From Methanolobus tindarius DSM 2278 (GTDB taxonomy: Archaea > Halobacteriota > Methanosarcinia > Methanosarcinales > Methanosarcinaceae), in NCBI RefSeq assembly GCF_000504205.1, contig NZ_AZAJ01000001.1:186001-250000 (forward strand): DNA of 64,000 nt, written 5' to 3'. The notes beneath the pieces were generated by a model. The model did no database searches, was not told where the DNA came from, and was given only the letters and a program-made list of their open reading frames with translations. Positions 1-7,286 of the stretch are shown here, in pieces. Numbering within the stretch: position 1 is the first letter of the stretch; the number at the start of each line of letters is the position of its first letter. A program made the position numbers and the translations under genes.

Positions 1-1069
1 CGGTTACTGTGTAGGAATCTCCTACCGTAGCAGTTGCTGATGAAGGACTGAGAAGAATTCCCTCTCCTACTATAGCTGTAGTTGATTTCAGGTTGAAGTA
101 TGCAAAGAAAATATTGTCGTCATCGGATGGATTTTCTGTGTATACTGTTATTGTATTATCACCATCGTTCACAAACGGAAGGATGTCGTACAACTCATCA
201 TCCTGGCGTGGATCGGAATATGCTGTTGCATCCGGATCTGCTGGATTTTTATTGCTGTCACCAAGACCTCCTACAGTTAGAAGTTCTCCGTCTGATGATT
301 CACCATCATCCTCGCCACCAGCTGCTGATGTAAGCCTCTGCCCATTTACATCAACTATACTGTACTGATCTGAGTCGGATTGGTAACTGAATGAAATACC
401 AAGTCCCATGTCAAAACTCATATCAGGAACGCTTTTGTCAATAGGATCTGCCAGTAGCAGGTTAAATGTATCTCCGTCTGTACTCTGGGCACCGAAAAGG
501 AGAACGATTGTATTATCATCTACCTGATTAGGATCATCAAAAATCACAACAAGTACTGTTCCATCAATATTGAAGGATTTGTCCTCTGTAATTGTGAAAT
601 CAATTGTTCCTGCAGGAGCTGCATCAATCTTTTCTTTTACAAGAGAAGTGACATCAGCCCAGTGATTGTAAGTATATTTATGGACGAAGTAGTCCCAATT
701 AACATTCTGACCATCTATTTTTACCTGACCATCTGCTATTGGAACCGCAGACCAGAGAGAAGCTCCAGCCATATATGCTGCTTTTACAGTTGCACCTTCT
801 GGTTTGTCAACCTGGATAATTCCAGTACCTGTTGTTCCAAGTCCATCTACTGAAAGGCTGATCTTTCCAGTCTCTGTAACTACAGGTGAAAGACTTGTAG
901 AAGAAGCAATTGTTGGAGTAGGGCCTGCGCTTGCAGTTCTAACCGCTGCTGACGGAGCAGCAGTTCCTGGCTCTGTTGCTGCACTGACTGGCATAGCGAA
1001 AACTGCTGAAATCACAGCAACACAGACCAGTGTAGCCACTATATTTTTAAAAAGGGTTGTTTTTATCAT
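1..1069 (-). CDS. Secreted surface protein, C-terminus beyond the window
   Basis: Reading the minus strand from the ATG at 1069 gives an open frame of about 356 codons that runs off the left edge. It starts with a signal peptide (MIKTTLFKNIVATLVCVAVI, cleavage likely after PVSAA), followed by an Ala/Pro/Thr-rich linker and then a beta-rich region with motifs such as AYMAGASLW and DGTVLVVIFDD, which recall the DUF3344-type domain of archaeal surface proteins. An acidic linker (GGEDDGESSDGE) follows, and the visible part ends where an Ig-like repeat seems to begin. A GGTGG ribosome site lies about 6 nt upstream of the ATG. Secretion is well supported; the domain name is recall, not a search result. 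A C-terminal sorting signal cannot be judged. Confidence 0.75.
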   Translation of the reverse strand, partial: MIKTTLFKNIVATLVCVAVISAVFAMPVSAATEPGTAAPSAAVRTASAGPTPTIASSTSLSPVVTETGKISLSVDGLGTTGTGIIQVDKPEGATVKAAYMAGASLWSAVPIADGQVKIDGQNVNWDYFVHKYTYNHWADVTSLVKEKIDAAPAGTIDFTITEDKSFNIDGTVLVVIFDDPNQVDDNTIVLLFGAQSTDGDTFNLLLADPIDKSVPDMSFDMGLGISFSYQSDSDQYSIVDVNGQRLTSAAGGEDDGESSDGELLTVGGLGDSNKNPADPDATAYSDPRQDDELYDILPFVNDGDNTITVYTENPSDDDNIFFAYFNLKSTTAIVGEGILLSPSSATATVGDSYTVT

Positions 1070-1254
1070 ATTTACCACCCTCACTTTGTACTTTTCAGTA
1101 AGCAAGCAAGTGAGGCGTGCATATAAGAAAGAATCATATTTAAATGTAATTTATATAGTAATTAAAAAATAGTGGCTAATGACCCTATTTATTTTGAAAT
1201 ATACCGGGCAAATTTGAAAAATGTGATGTTTCTAAAAATGAGAATTGCCAGTTT

Positions 1255-1965
1255 TCACCGTATCCTTTCAAACAGCGGCAACTCATCAGGATGATAACCT
1301 TCCCTTAAGGAATAATTCTTATATTTACCACTGATTTCAACTTCAAGACAGTCGATTTCCTCAAGTGTCCTGATATGGGAACTTACAGCACCTTTGGAAA
1401 GACCAAGCTTCTCACAAAGCTCCATATTGGTTATTCCCGGATTTTCATATATCACGCTGCACACTTTCTTGCAGGTTGCCCCCGGCAGATGAGGTTCGAT
1501 ACGTTTGTGATTCTTATTCCATAGTGCGCTCTCATTTCTGAAAAGGCTCACATAGTTCCCGTTTCTGAACATGAGAATCTTGCCCGCATCCTTTAAATTA
1601 CTAACATGATACCGCACAGTTCCACGTTTGATACCAAGATCAGTCCCTATCGCGTTGACTGTACTTCCTGGATTTTTTTCAATAAAACTAAGTATTCTCT
1701 GGCGATTTTCATTATTGGGATCTTTTTTAGCCCATGCTGTGAGAATGGCAACGAGTTTCCAGCCGAGGCCGAGGATGATAAAGAAAATAGCTACAAATTT
1801 CAATTTAAAAGGCAAATCTAAAAAGCTATATGTACCTTGAACCCCCGTTAAATCTGATTGAATATCATATGTTGAATTGTGATGTTCTGCAAAGGGGATT
1901 GCAGAAGAAGGGGCAACTAGAATAAAAAAAAGAAGAAAAGTTATGTATGATAATAATTTATACAT
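1255..1965 (-). CDS. Membrane-anchored tandem winged-helix regulator
   Basis: The protein of about 236 aa has an N-terminal signal-like hydrophobic segment (MYKLLSYITFLLFFILVA), a short extracytoplasmic stretch of about 40 aa, a second membrane helix (LKFVAIFFIILGLGWKLVAI), and then two winged helix-turn-helix domains in the cytoplasm. The first is near residues 90-145 (IEKNPGSTVNAIGTDLGI), the second near 170-225 (IYENPGITNMELCEKLGLSK). Such membrane-anchored MarR/ArsR-like regulators are common in Methanosarcinales. A longer frame starts at a GTG at 2007 and would overlap the upstream gene; the ATG at 1965 leaves 16 nt and begins exactly at the hydrophobic helix, so I prefer it. The adjacent secreted protein may be its ligand or target, which is inference. 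Confidence 0.8.
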   Translation of the reverse strand: MYKLLSYITFLLFFILVAPSSAIPFAEHHNSTYDIQSDLTGVQGTYSFLDLPFKLKFVAIFFIILGLGWKLVAILTAWAKKDPNNENRQRILSFIEKNPGSTVNAIGTDLGIKRGTVRYHVSNLKDAGKILMFRNGNYVSLFRNESALWNKNHKRIEPHLPGATCKKVCSVIYENPGITNMELCEKLGLSKGAVSSHIRTLEEIDCLEVEISGKYKNYSLREGYHPDELPLFERIR

Positions 1966-1981
1966 AATTTCTCTATGATGT

Positions 1982-2398
1982 TTATATAGAATAATCTTCT
2001 GTTCCACTCACAGAATAACCATATACACAGATAGACCATGTCCCCTGTTCTATTCCAGAATAATCAACTATGTCTATATTGATACGACCATTTATTTTGC
2101 CATCTGCTGAATCATAATAATATCCTACTAAATTATTACTTGGGTCATATACATAGAGTTTTAAAGAATCAGTTTTATCGCCCCAATTGAGATCGATATT
2201 AAATCTGGTAACACTTGTTGTAATTGGTTTGTAGTGCCAGTTACTATCACCTTGCGTAATAGTGTATCCTAAAGACAATATTCCAATATCGCCGTTAGAA
2301 CCTGATGATACCGCTTCGATTGCTGTTTCTGATGAGCTTGCACTTGCGACGGAAACGCAGAGCAAGAATACTAGAAATGCTATTGCTATTCTTTTCAT
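1982..2398 (-). CDS. Small secreted beta-rich protein
   Basis: A protein of 138 aa with a clear signal peptide (MKRIAIAFLVFLLCVSVASA) and a mature domain of about 115 aa rich in aromatic beta strands (LKLYVYDPSNNLVGYYYD, GTWSICVYGYSVSGTEDYS). The pattern resembles the pre-peptidase C-terminal type of extracellular beta sandwich, but I cannot assign a family. The ATG at 2398 is chosen over an upstream in-frame start because AGGAG lies 7 nt before it and the signal peptide starts there. It ends 16 nt before the membrane-anchored regulator and is probably co-transcribed with it. Confidence 0.7.
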   Translation of the reverse strand: MKRIAIAFLVFLLCVSVASASSSETAIEAVSSGSNGDIGILSLGYTITQGDSNWHYKPITTSVTRFNIDLNWGDKTDSLKLYVYDPSNNLVGYYYDSADGKINGRINIDIVDYSGIEQGTWSICVYGYSVSGTEDYSI

Positions 2399-2451
2399 GT
2401 TTGTACTCCTACTAGCTTTCACTAGTTATTCAAAAAGATGAAAAAAACTAG

Positions 2452-2481
2452 TATATAACTTTTCTAGCCATCGTTTAAACT
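2452..2481 (+). repeat. Promoter-like repeat element, copy 1
   Basis: TATATAAC at 2452-2459 is followed by GCCATCGTTTAAACT at 2467-2481. The same 15-mer recurs exactly at 2657-2671 and in a diverged form at 2916-2930, each with an AT-rich TATA-like stretch just upstream. Similarity to copy 2 continues downstream (AATCATAA at about 2492). The arrangement suggests repeated archaeal promoters or leader starts reading rightwards. The left part abuts the leader of the minus-strand secreted protein. Confidence 0.5.
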
Positions 2482-2541
2482 AAAAAAAAGTAATCATAAG
2501 GAGTAATTTTATTGTGGAGTCTGATATGGCACATGTGGAAT

Positions 2542-2583
2542 GAGGGAGTGAGAGGACATAAAAATGTCCTCCGCACTTCCCTC
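2542..2583. ncRNA. Strong hairpin between repeat copies 1 and 2
   Basis: GAGGGAGTG at 2542-2550 pairs with CACTTCCCTC at the right end, and GAGGACAT pairs with ATGTCCTC around an AAAA loop. The stem has about 17 pairs with one small internal bulge. No open frame covers it. If promoter copy 1 is active, this hairpin would sit about 60 nt into a transcript of roughly 170 nt. It could be a small RNA or a terminator; the strand is not certain because the stem is symmetrical. Confidence 0.4.
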
Positions 2584-2640
2584 AATTTCCGTGCAGGTTT
2601 GTGCTGGTTGGGTACAAACAATTCCTAAAAGTCAAAATGA

Positions 2641-2673
2641 TAATAAAACCATTATGGCCATCGTTTAAACTGA
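2641..2673 (+). repeat. Promoter-like repeat element, copy 2
   Basis: TAATAAAACCATTATGGCC and the following ATCGTTTAAACTGA form the best-preserved copy. The block ACCATTATGGCCAT is shared exactly with copy 3, and GCCATCGTTTAAACT is shared exactly with copy 1. Spacing is 190 bp from copy 1 and 259 bp to copy 3. Confidence 0.5.
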
Positions 2674-2801
2674 AACCCCCTGAATAATCATAATCCACCG
2701 ATAAGTTTGAAATAATCTGGTTTTAGAATTTGCTGTTTTGAATATAAGTTTCACAAATTAAGCTAACTGCACATTAATAATTTAATAATCAAGTAAAAAG
2801 G

Positions 2802-2848
2802 GCAACTGGAAGGGAAGAGGATATCATTCATCCCCAGTTCCCAGTTGT
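2802..2848. ncRNA. Hairpin between repeat copies 2 and 3
   Basis: CAACTGG at 2803-2809 pairs with CCAGTTG at 2841-2847, and inner GGAA and GGAT segments pair with ATCC and TTCC. As with the first hairpin, it lies downstream of a promoter-like repeat and upstream of the next copy. A C-rich stretch and a small palindrome (GCACATATGCGC at about 2854) follow. Confidence 0.35.
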
Positions 2849-2899
2849 TTCCCGCACATATGCGCAGGAAGGTAAAACGTTTTCTAATAGGCATATTTA

Positions 2900-2932
2900 T
2901 AATATAACCATTATGGCCATTGGTCAAACTGA
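2900..2932 (+). promoter_or_regulatory. Promoter-like repeat element, copy 3, upstream of hdrA
   Basis: TAATATAACC, then ATTATGGCCAT and TGGTCAAACTGA, match copies 1 and 2 with a few changes. It lies about 145 nt before the hdrA start, so a transcript starting about 25 nt downstream of the TATA-like stretch would carry a leader of about 145 nt. It is the most likely promoter of the plus-strand Hdr operon. Confidence 0.45.
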
Positions 2933-3074
2933 CTTATATAGTCCTGCCAGTTTTCGATTACTAAGTTAATTATTGAATATCCTTACCCTTATTGCCTAAT
3001 ATTGTTATAGTGAAGAACATGCAAAACTATATCTTTATCTGAGTCATCATTTCCTGCAATAGGGAGCCAACAAT

Positions 3075-5429
3075 ATGCGAATCGGAGTTTATATCTGCCA
3101 TTGCGGACTGAATATCGCACATACTATCAACGTCAAGTCACTAAGAGACAAAGTCAGCGAACTAAATGACGTTGCTCTGGTCAAGGACATACAATTCATG
3201 TGTTCCGATTCGGGACAGGACTCCATAGTCCAGGACATAACTGACCTTGATCTTAATCACATACTTGTTGCAGCCTGTTCTCCTCATCTGCATGAGCAGA
3301 CCTTCAAAAGGGTACTTGAAAAAGCAGGTCTTAATCCTTTCATGCTGGAAATGGTCAACATCCGTGAGCAATGCTCATGGGTCCACATGGACAATCCACA
3401 GATGGCAACCCAGAAAGCCTTCGATCTCATCAGAATGGGAATTGCCAGGCTCAAACTGCTTGACCCTCTGCAGCTCAAAAAAGTTCCCGCAAAAAAAGAC
3501 GTAATGGTAATCGGTGGCGGTGTTGCTGGAATTGAAGCCGCCCTCACACTGGCGAATTCGGGACATCATGTAATAATGGTCGAAAAAGAACCTACCATCG
3601 GTGGAAAGATGGCACTTCTCAATGAGGTTTTCCCGACCAACGACTGTTCTATCTGTGTTCTGGCTCCAAAGATGACGGATGTGAACCAGCATCCGAACAT
3701 TGACCTCATAACACTTGCAGAAGTAACTGATGTAAGCGGACCTGTTGGAAATTTCAATGTAACAGTAACCAGACAGCCAAGATATGTTGACGAAGACAAA
3801 TGCAAAGGCTGTGTGGATGAATGTGGACGAGTATGTCCTGTAGAAGTTCCTAACCGATTCGATTCAGGACTTGGAAAAACCAAAGCTATCAACATGCCAA
3901 TTCCACAGGCGGTTCCTCAGGTAGTCTACATTGATAATGAATACTGTGTGGGATGTGGACTCTGCAAACTTGCCTGCCCGGCTGATGCGATTCATTATCA
4001 CCAGAAAGAGGAAAAAATCGAATTTACAGTGGGAGCAATCATACTTTCAACCGGCTACAGTCACTTCGATGCAAGCAGAAAACCGGAATATGGTTACGGG
4101 ATCTATCCAGATGTAATCACAAATATGGAACTGGAACGCCTGCTCAACGCTGCCGGCCCAACAAAAGGCAGAGTTCTTTCACCTTCAACACTCAAGGTTC
4201 CTGAAAAAGTGTCCTTCATCCAGTGTGTCGGTTCAAGGGATGAACAGGTAGGAAATCCATACTGTTCAAGGGTATGCTGCATGTCCAGCATGAAAAATGC
4301 CCAACTTCTCAAGGAAAGATACCCTGATGTTGATATTACAATTCATTATATCGATGTCCGTGCATCCGGTGAGATGTACGAGGAATACTATATACGCAGC
4401 CAGGAAATGGGAATCAATTTTGTCCGTGGAAAAGTAGGAGAAATTCTTCAGGATTTTGACGGAAAACTGAAACTACGTTATGAGGACACATTGAGCAGTG
4501 AACTATTCGAAGAAACAACAGACCTTGTTGTCCTTGCAACCGGAATGGAGAACGTAAAAGATGCTGATAAGATATCAAGAGTTCTGAATCTTACAAGACG
4601 TACAGACCGTTTCTTCTCTATTGCTCATCCGAAGATGAGACCGGTAGATTCCCACGTAAAAGGAATATACATAGCTGGATGCGCATCCGGTCCTAAAGAA
4701 ATACAGGTATCTATAGCTCAGGGAAGCGGAGCAGCAGCCAAAGCAATGCAATTGCTTTCAAAGGGTGAGCTTGAAATGGACCCACTCAGTGCCCATGTGA
4801 ATCCTGATAAATGCATTGGATGTGGAATCTGTGCTGACACCTGCAAGTTTAATAAAATAACTATGGTCGACCGCAAAGCAGTTGTTGACGAACTCTCATG
4901 TATGGGATGCGGAGCCTGTAGTGCAGCATGTCCTGCTGACGCAATATGGATGCGTAACAGCACTGATGCACAGATAGTAGCCCAGATACATGCTGCAACA
5001 GAAGTCAAATCCGAATCACCGCTTATCGTTGCTTTCCTCTGCAACTGGTGCAGTTACACCTGTGCAGACCTTGCAGGCACTTCAAGAATACAATACCCGA
5101 CCAATATCCGTGTTATCCGTGTCATGTGTGCAGGACGTGTTGATCCATCCTTCGTTCTTGAAGCACTGGAAAGAGGTGCAGACGGAGTACTTGTAGCTGG
5201 CTGCCGTCTTGGGGAATGTCACTATATTTTTGCTAATTATAATGCAAAACAAAGGATGGAAGCTTTAAAAGAAGTCCTTGGAGATGTTGGAATTGACCCC
5301 GGACGTCTCAGTGTTGAATGGATATCAGCTTCTGAAGGTGAAAGATTTGCAAATTCCATAGAAGGCTTTGTTGATTACCTGAAGAAGATCGGTCCAATAG
5401 GTTCAGAACTTAAGGAGGCTGAACAATGA
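3075..5429 (+). CDS. hdrA: HdrA fused to MvhD (heterodisulfide reductase subunit A)
   Basis: A cytoplasmic flavin and iron-sulfur protein of 784 aa. The N-terminal HdrA domain has CHCGLNI and conserved cysteines (CSDSGQ, AACSPHLHEQTF). A Rossmann FAD site follows (VIGGGVAGIEAAL, about residue 142), then the NDCSICVLAPKM motif, an inserted two-cluster ferredoxin (about 240-310) and a further ferredoxin pair near 590-635 (CIGCGICADTC, CMGCGACSAAC). The last 130 residues are an MvhD [2Fe-2S] domain (CNWCSYTCADLAG, VMCAGRVDP, GCRLGECHY). HdrA carries the bifurcating FAD, and MvhD links HdrA to an electron-input module. HdrA-MvhD fusions are known in Methanosarcina. The first inserted ferredoxin motif has one extra residue (C-x2-C-x3-C-x3-CP). 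GGGAG lies 9 nt upstream, and the stop overlaps the polyferredoxin start (ATGA). Confidence 0.95.
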   Translation: MRIGVYICHCGLNIAHTINVKSLRDKVSELNDVALVKDIQFMCSDSGQDSIVQDITDLDLNHILVAACSPHLHEQTFKRVLEKAGLNPFMLEMVNIREQCSWVHMDNPQMATQKAFDLIRMGIARLKLLDPLQLKKVPAKKDVMVIGGGVAGIEAALTLANSGHHVIMVEKEPTIGGKMALLNEVFPTNDCSICVLAPKMTDVNQHPNIDLITLAEVTDVSGPVGNFNVTVTRQPRYVDEDKCKGCVDECGRVCPVEVPNRFDSGLGKTKAINMPIPQAVPQVVYIDNEYCVGCGLCKLACPADAIHYHQKEEKIEFTVGAIILSTGYSHFDASRKPEYGYGIYPDVITNMELERLLNAAGPTKGRVLSPSTLKVPEKVSFIQCVGSRDEQVGNPYCSRVCCMSSMKNAQLLKERYPDVDITIHYIDVRASGEMYEEYYIRSQEMGINFVRGKVGEILQDFDGKLKLRYEDTLSSELFEETTDLVVLATGMENVKDADKISRVLNLTRRTDRFFSIAHPKMRPVDSHVKGIYIAGCASGPKEIQVSIAQGSGAAAKAMQLLSKGELEMDPLSAHVNPDKCIGCGICADTCKFNKITMVDRKAVVDELSCMGCGACSAACPADAIWMRNSTDAQIVAQIHAATEVKSESPLIVAFLCNWCSYTCADLAGTSRIQYPTNIRVIRVMCAGRVDPSFVLEALERGADGVLVAGCRLGECHYIFANYNAKQRMEALKEVLGDVGIDPGRLSVEWISASEGERFANSIEGFVDYLKKIGPIGSELKEAEQ

Positions 5430-6730
5430 CCGAAGAGTGCAGGGAGAATTCACTCTGTGTTGAGAAAGACATGGATATGGATGGCTCACATTTCATCTAC
5501 CGCCAGATAAGCAGCAAATCCATAAAGTTCCTTGATTATGATTACAAACGATGCGTTGGATGTGGACTCTGTGTAGATATCTGCCCGACCACAGCTCTGG
5601 AACTCGGACCCATGCAGGAAATATCCACGGGTCTGGATGCACCACCTGTGATGATGGACCTTGATAAATGCACATTCTGTTCAATGTGTGCTAATTTCTG
5701 TCCGGTTAATGCTTTTAAGATGACAGAGGAAGGCGAACTTCCTGAGAAAGAAGAGTTTCCTACATTTGATTCATATGTCAGGATGAACGAGAAATGCCTG
5801 CCATGCGCACTCTGCAAGGCTGCATGTCCTGAAGAAGCCATCGAAGTTGAATTCACGTTCCCGAAGAAAGAGGAGATCGCACCATTTAAGGAAGATGCAG
5901 AAGGCGATATAGAGATAGATACCGAGAAATGCAATTTCTGCGGACTCTGCGCTGAATTCTGTGAAGCTTTCCTTCTTATCGAAAAAGAAAAAACTCCAAC
6001 TGACCCTCAGCCATTTGATATGCTTCTGGTTGACGAAGATAAATGTGACTACTGTGTGCTCTGCCAGGACCTATGTCCAGAGGATGCCATCAAGGTCAAA
6101 GGTGAGAAACGAGGCGAAGCTCCTGATATTGAAGGGAATGTTACAGTAGATGATGAAAAATGTACACGCTGCACCTGGTGTCAGGTCGTCTGCCCTTATG
6201 ATGCAGTGGATATCAAAAAGCAATTCGAAGGCGAGCTAAGTCTCATAGAGGTTAACGTTGACAAGTGCGACCCACAAGGCTGCCACGGATGTTTTAATGT
6301 CTGTCCTTCCCATCTCTGGTACGTACCCGAAGAGGGTGCAAAGATAGCAGCAAAGCATGACTACTGTACCTATTGCGGTGCATGTGTCAATGCATGTCCC
6401 AAGGATGTCATGACAGTTTCCAGAACAAAAGTAAATCATACACCTATTCCTGATTCCCCGTGGGCAGGACAGTGGAAGGATGCGATAGATTCCATGGTTA
6501 CCGGAAAGAGAAAACATCCCGATGTTTCCAGAACCCTTGAAGTTGAACCTGAAGCTCACAAGGAACATGTTGAAGTTGAACTTCCACAGGTTGACGGCTC
6601 ATTGCTCAAGCTTGCAAAAGAACGTCTCGAAAAAGCAAAACCATTGCTAGATAATGTAAAACTGCGAATGATGATCGAAAAGGAGAATCCTGAAAAGCTC
6701 AGTGATGAAATTAAAAAGAGGTTAAACTGA
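5426..6730 (+). CDS. Polyferredoxin with eight [4Fe-4S] motifs
   Basis: A soluble protein of 434 aa with eight cysteine motifs between about residue 42 and 330: CVGCGLCVDICP, CTFCSMCANFCP, CLPCALCKAACP, CNFCGLCAEFCE, CDYCVLCQDLCP, CTRCTWCQVVCP, CDPQGCHGCFNVCP and CTYCGACVNACP. The seventh has a four-residue first gap (C-x4-C-x2-C), and the fourth lacks the usual proline. The C-terminal 100 aa are charged and helical with no cysteine. The start overlaps the hdrA stop by 4 nt, so the two are translationally coupled. In Methanosarcina a polyferredoxin gene accompanies hdrA1; here it probably wires the HdrA-MvhD fusion to its ferredoxin partner. No hdrBC follows on this strand; the only hdrCB genes in view are in the facing cluster. 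Confidence 0.92.
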   Translation: MTEECRENSLCVEKDMDMDGSHFIYRQISSKSIKFLDYDYKRCVGCGLCVDICPTTALELGPMQEISTGLDAPPVMMDLDKCTFCSMCANFCPVNAFKMTEEGELPEKEEFPTFDSYVRMNEKCLPCALCKAACPEEAIEVEFTFPKKEEIAPFKEDAEGDIEIDTEKCNFCGLCAEFCEAFLLIEKEKTPTDPQPFDMLLVDEDKCDYCVLCQDLCPEDAIKVKGEKRGEAPDIEGNVTVDDEKCTRCTWCQVVCPYDAVDIKKQFEGELSLIEVNVDKCDPQGCHGCFNVCPSHLWYVPEEGAKIAAKHDYCTYCGACVNACPKDVMTVSRTKVNHTPIPDSPWAGQWKDAIDSMVTGKRKHPDVSRTLEVEPEAHKEHVEVELPQVDGSLLKLAKERLEKAKPLLDNVKLRMMIEKENPEKLSDEIKKRLN

Positions 6731-6809
6731 ACTTTCCATGGATCATTTGGTCAAAAACGAACATGAAGTATCAGAAATCAGAATTATAGTGTCCATGAAA
6801 ACGACCTGA

Positions 6810-6857
6810 AATCTAAAAATAAAGTAACCACCCGCCGAAGGCGGCGCATTTCGACCA
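6810..6857 (+). repeat. Dispersed palindromic repeat, copy A
   Basis: A block of about 45 bp centred on CCGCCGAAGGCGGCGCATTT. It aligns with copies at 39741-39786 and 40923-40965 over nearly its whole length, including the lead-in AAAGTAACCA and the tail CATTTCGA. The GC-rich core can form a short hairpin. It lies in the 367-bp gap between the converging polyferredoxin and minus-strand operon. Confidence 0.55.
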
Positions 6858-6872
6858 TCCCATATAGAAAAT

Positions 6873-6900
6873 CATCCCAAACAATATTGTATTTGGGATG
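6873..6900. terminator. Hairpin between converging operons
   Basis: CATCCCAAA at 6873-6881 pairs perfectly with TTTGGGATG at 6892-6900 around a 10-nt loop. Its place between two converging operons fits a bidirectional terminator or transcript-end structure. Archaeal termination depends mainly on T-runs, so the function is inferred. The remainder of the gap (to 7097) shows no gene. Confidence 0.4.
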
Positions 6901-7097
6901 ATATTGCTGCATAACTCCTTCAAATAAAAGATTCTAGGGCATCATGCCAATCATTCTGTTTAGTCTTGTGGGAAAACGCCGGCTTCGCCGTACCCTTCGG
7001 GATAACTCAAGTTATTCATGATCTGCGATGAATCAATTTGCTGCTTCCTTTAACCTTTAATGCCATGATTTCTACAGAGCCCTATTTTATTCATTAT

Positions 7098-7286
7098 TCA
7101 ATGTGACTGAGCATACCTTTCTGCTAGTGTTGCCCTTTTAAGTTTGAACTGAACTCTCTGCTGGTCCCACTGGTATTTCTCAGCAAGGAACCTTATGAGC
7201 CTTTTCTTGGAAGCTCCTTTGAGTTCGTTCTTTGTCATCATTTCCTCAATGAACTCTTTCTGCTGTTCGCTGTCAAGTTCCGGCAT
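7098..7286 (-). CDS. Small basic protein of unknown function at end of Hdr operon
   Basis: A protein of 62 aa (start MPELDSEQQKEFIEEMM) predicted to be all helical, acidic at the front and basic in the second half (KRLIRFLAEKYQWDQQRVQF, then KLKRATLAERYAQ). It has no cysteine and no membrane segment. The ATG at 7286 is preferred to the in-frame ATG at 7292 because GGAGG sits 7 nt upstream of it and overlaps the end of the upstream gene. The upstream stop (TAA) immediately overlaps this start, so translation is coupled. Its position as the last gene of an hdrA-mvhD-fdhB operon suggests an assembly factor or accessory subunit, but I do not recognise the family. Confidence 0.7.
   Translation of the reverse strand: MPELDSEQQKEFIEEMMTKNELKGASKKRLIRFLAEKYQWDQQRVQFKLKRATLAERYAQSH

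Noticed and set aside
6973-6986. A 14-mer AAAACGCCGGCTTC shared in reverse complement with 54563-54576 beside the insertion sequence
   Set aside because: In a 64-kb window a 14-bp match in either orientation is expected several times by chance, and similarity does not extend beyond it.
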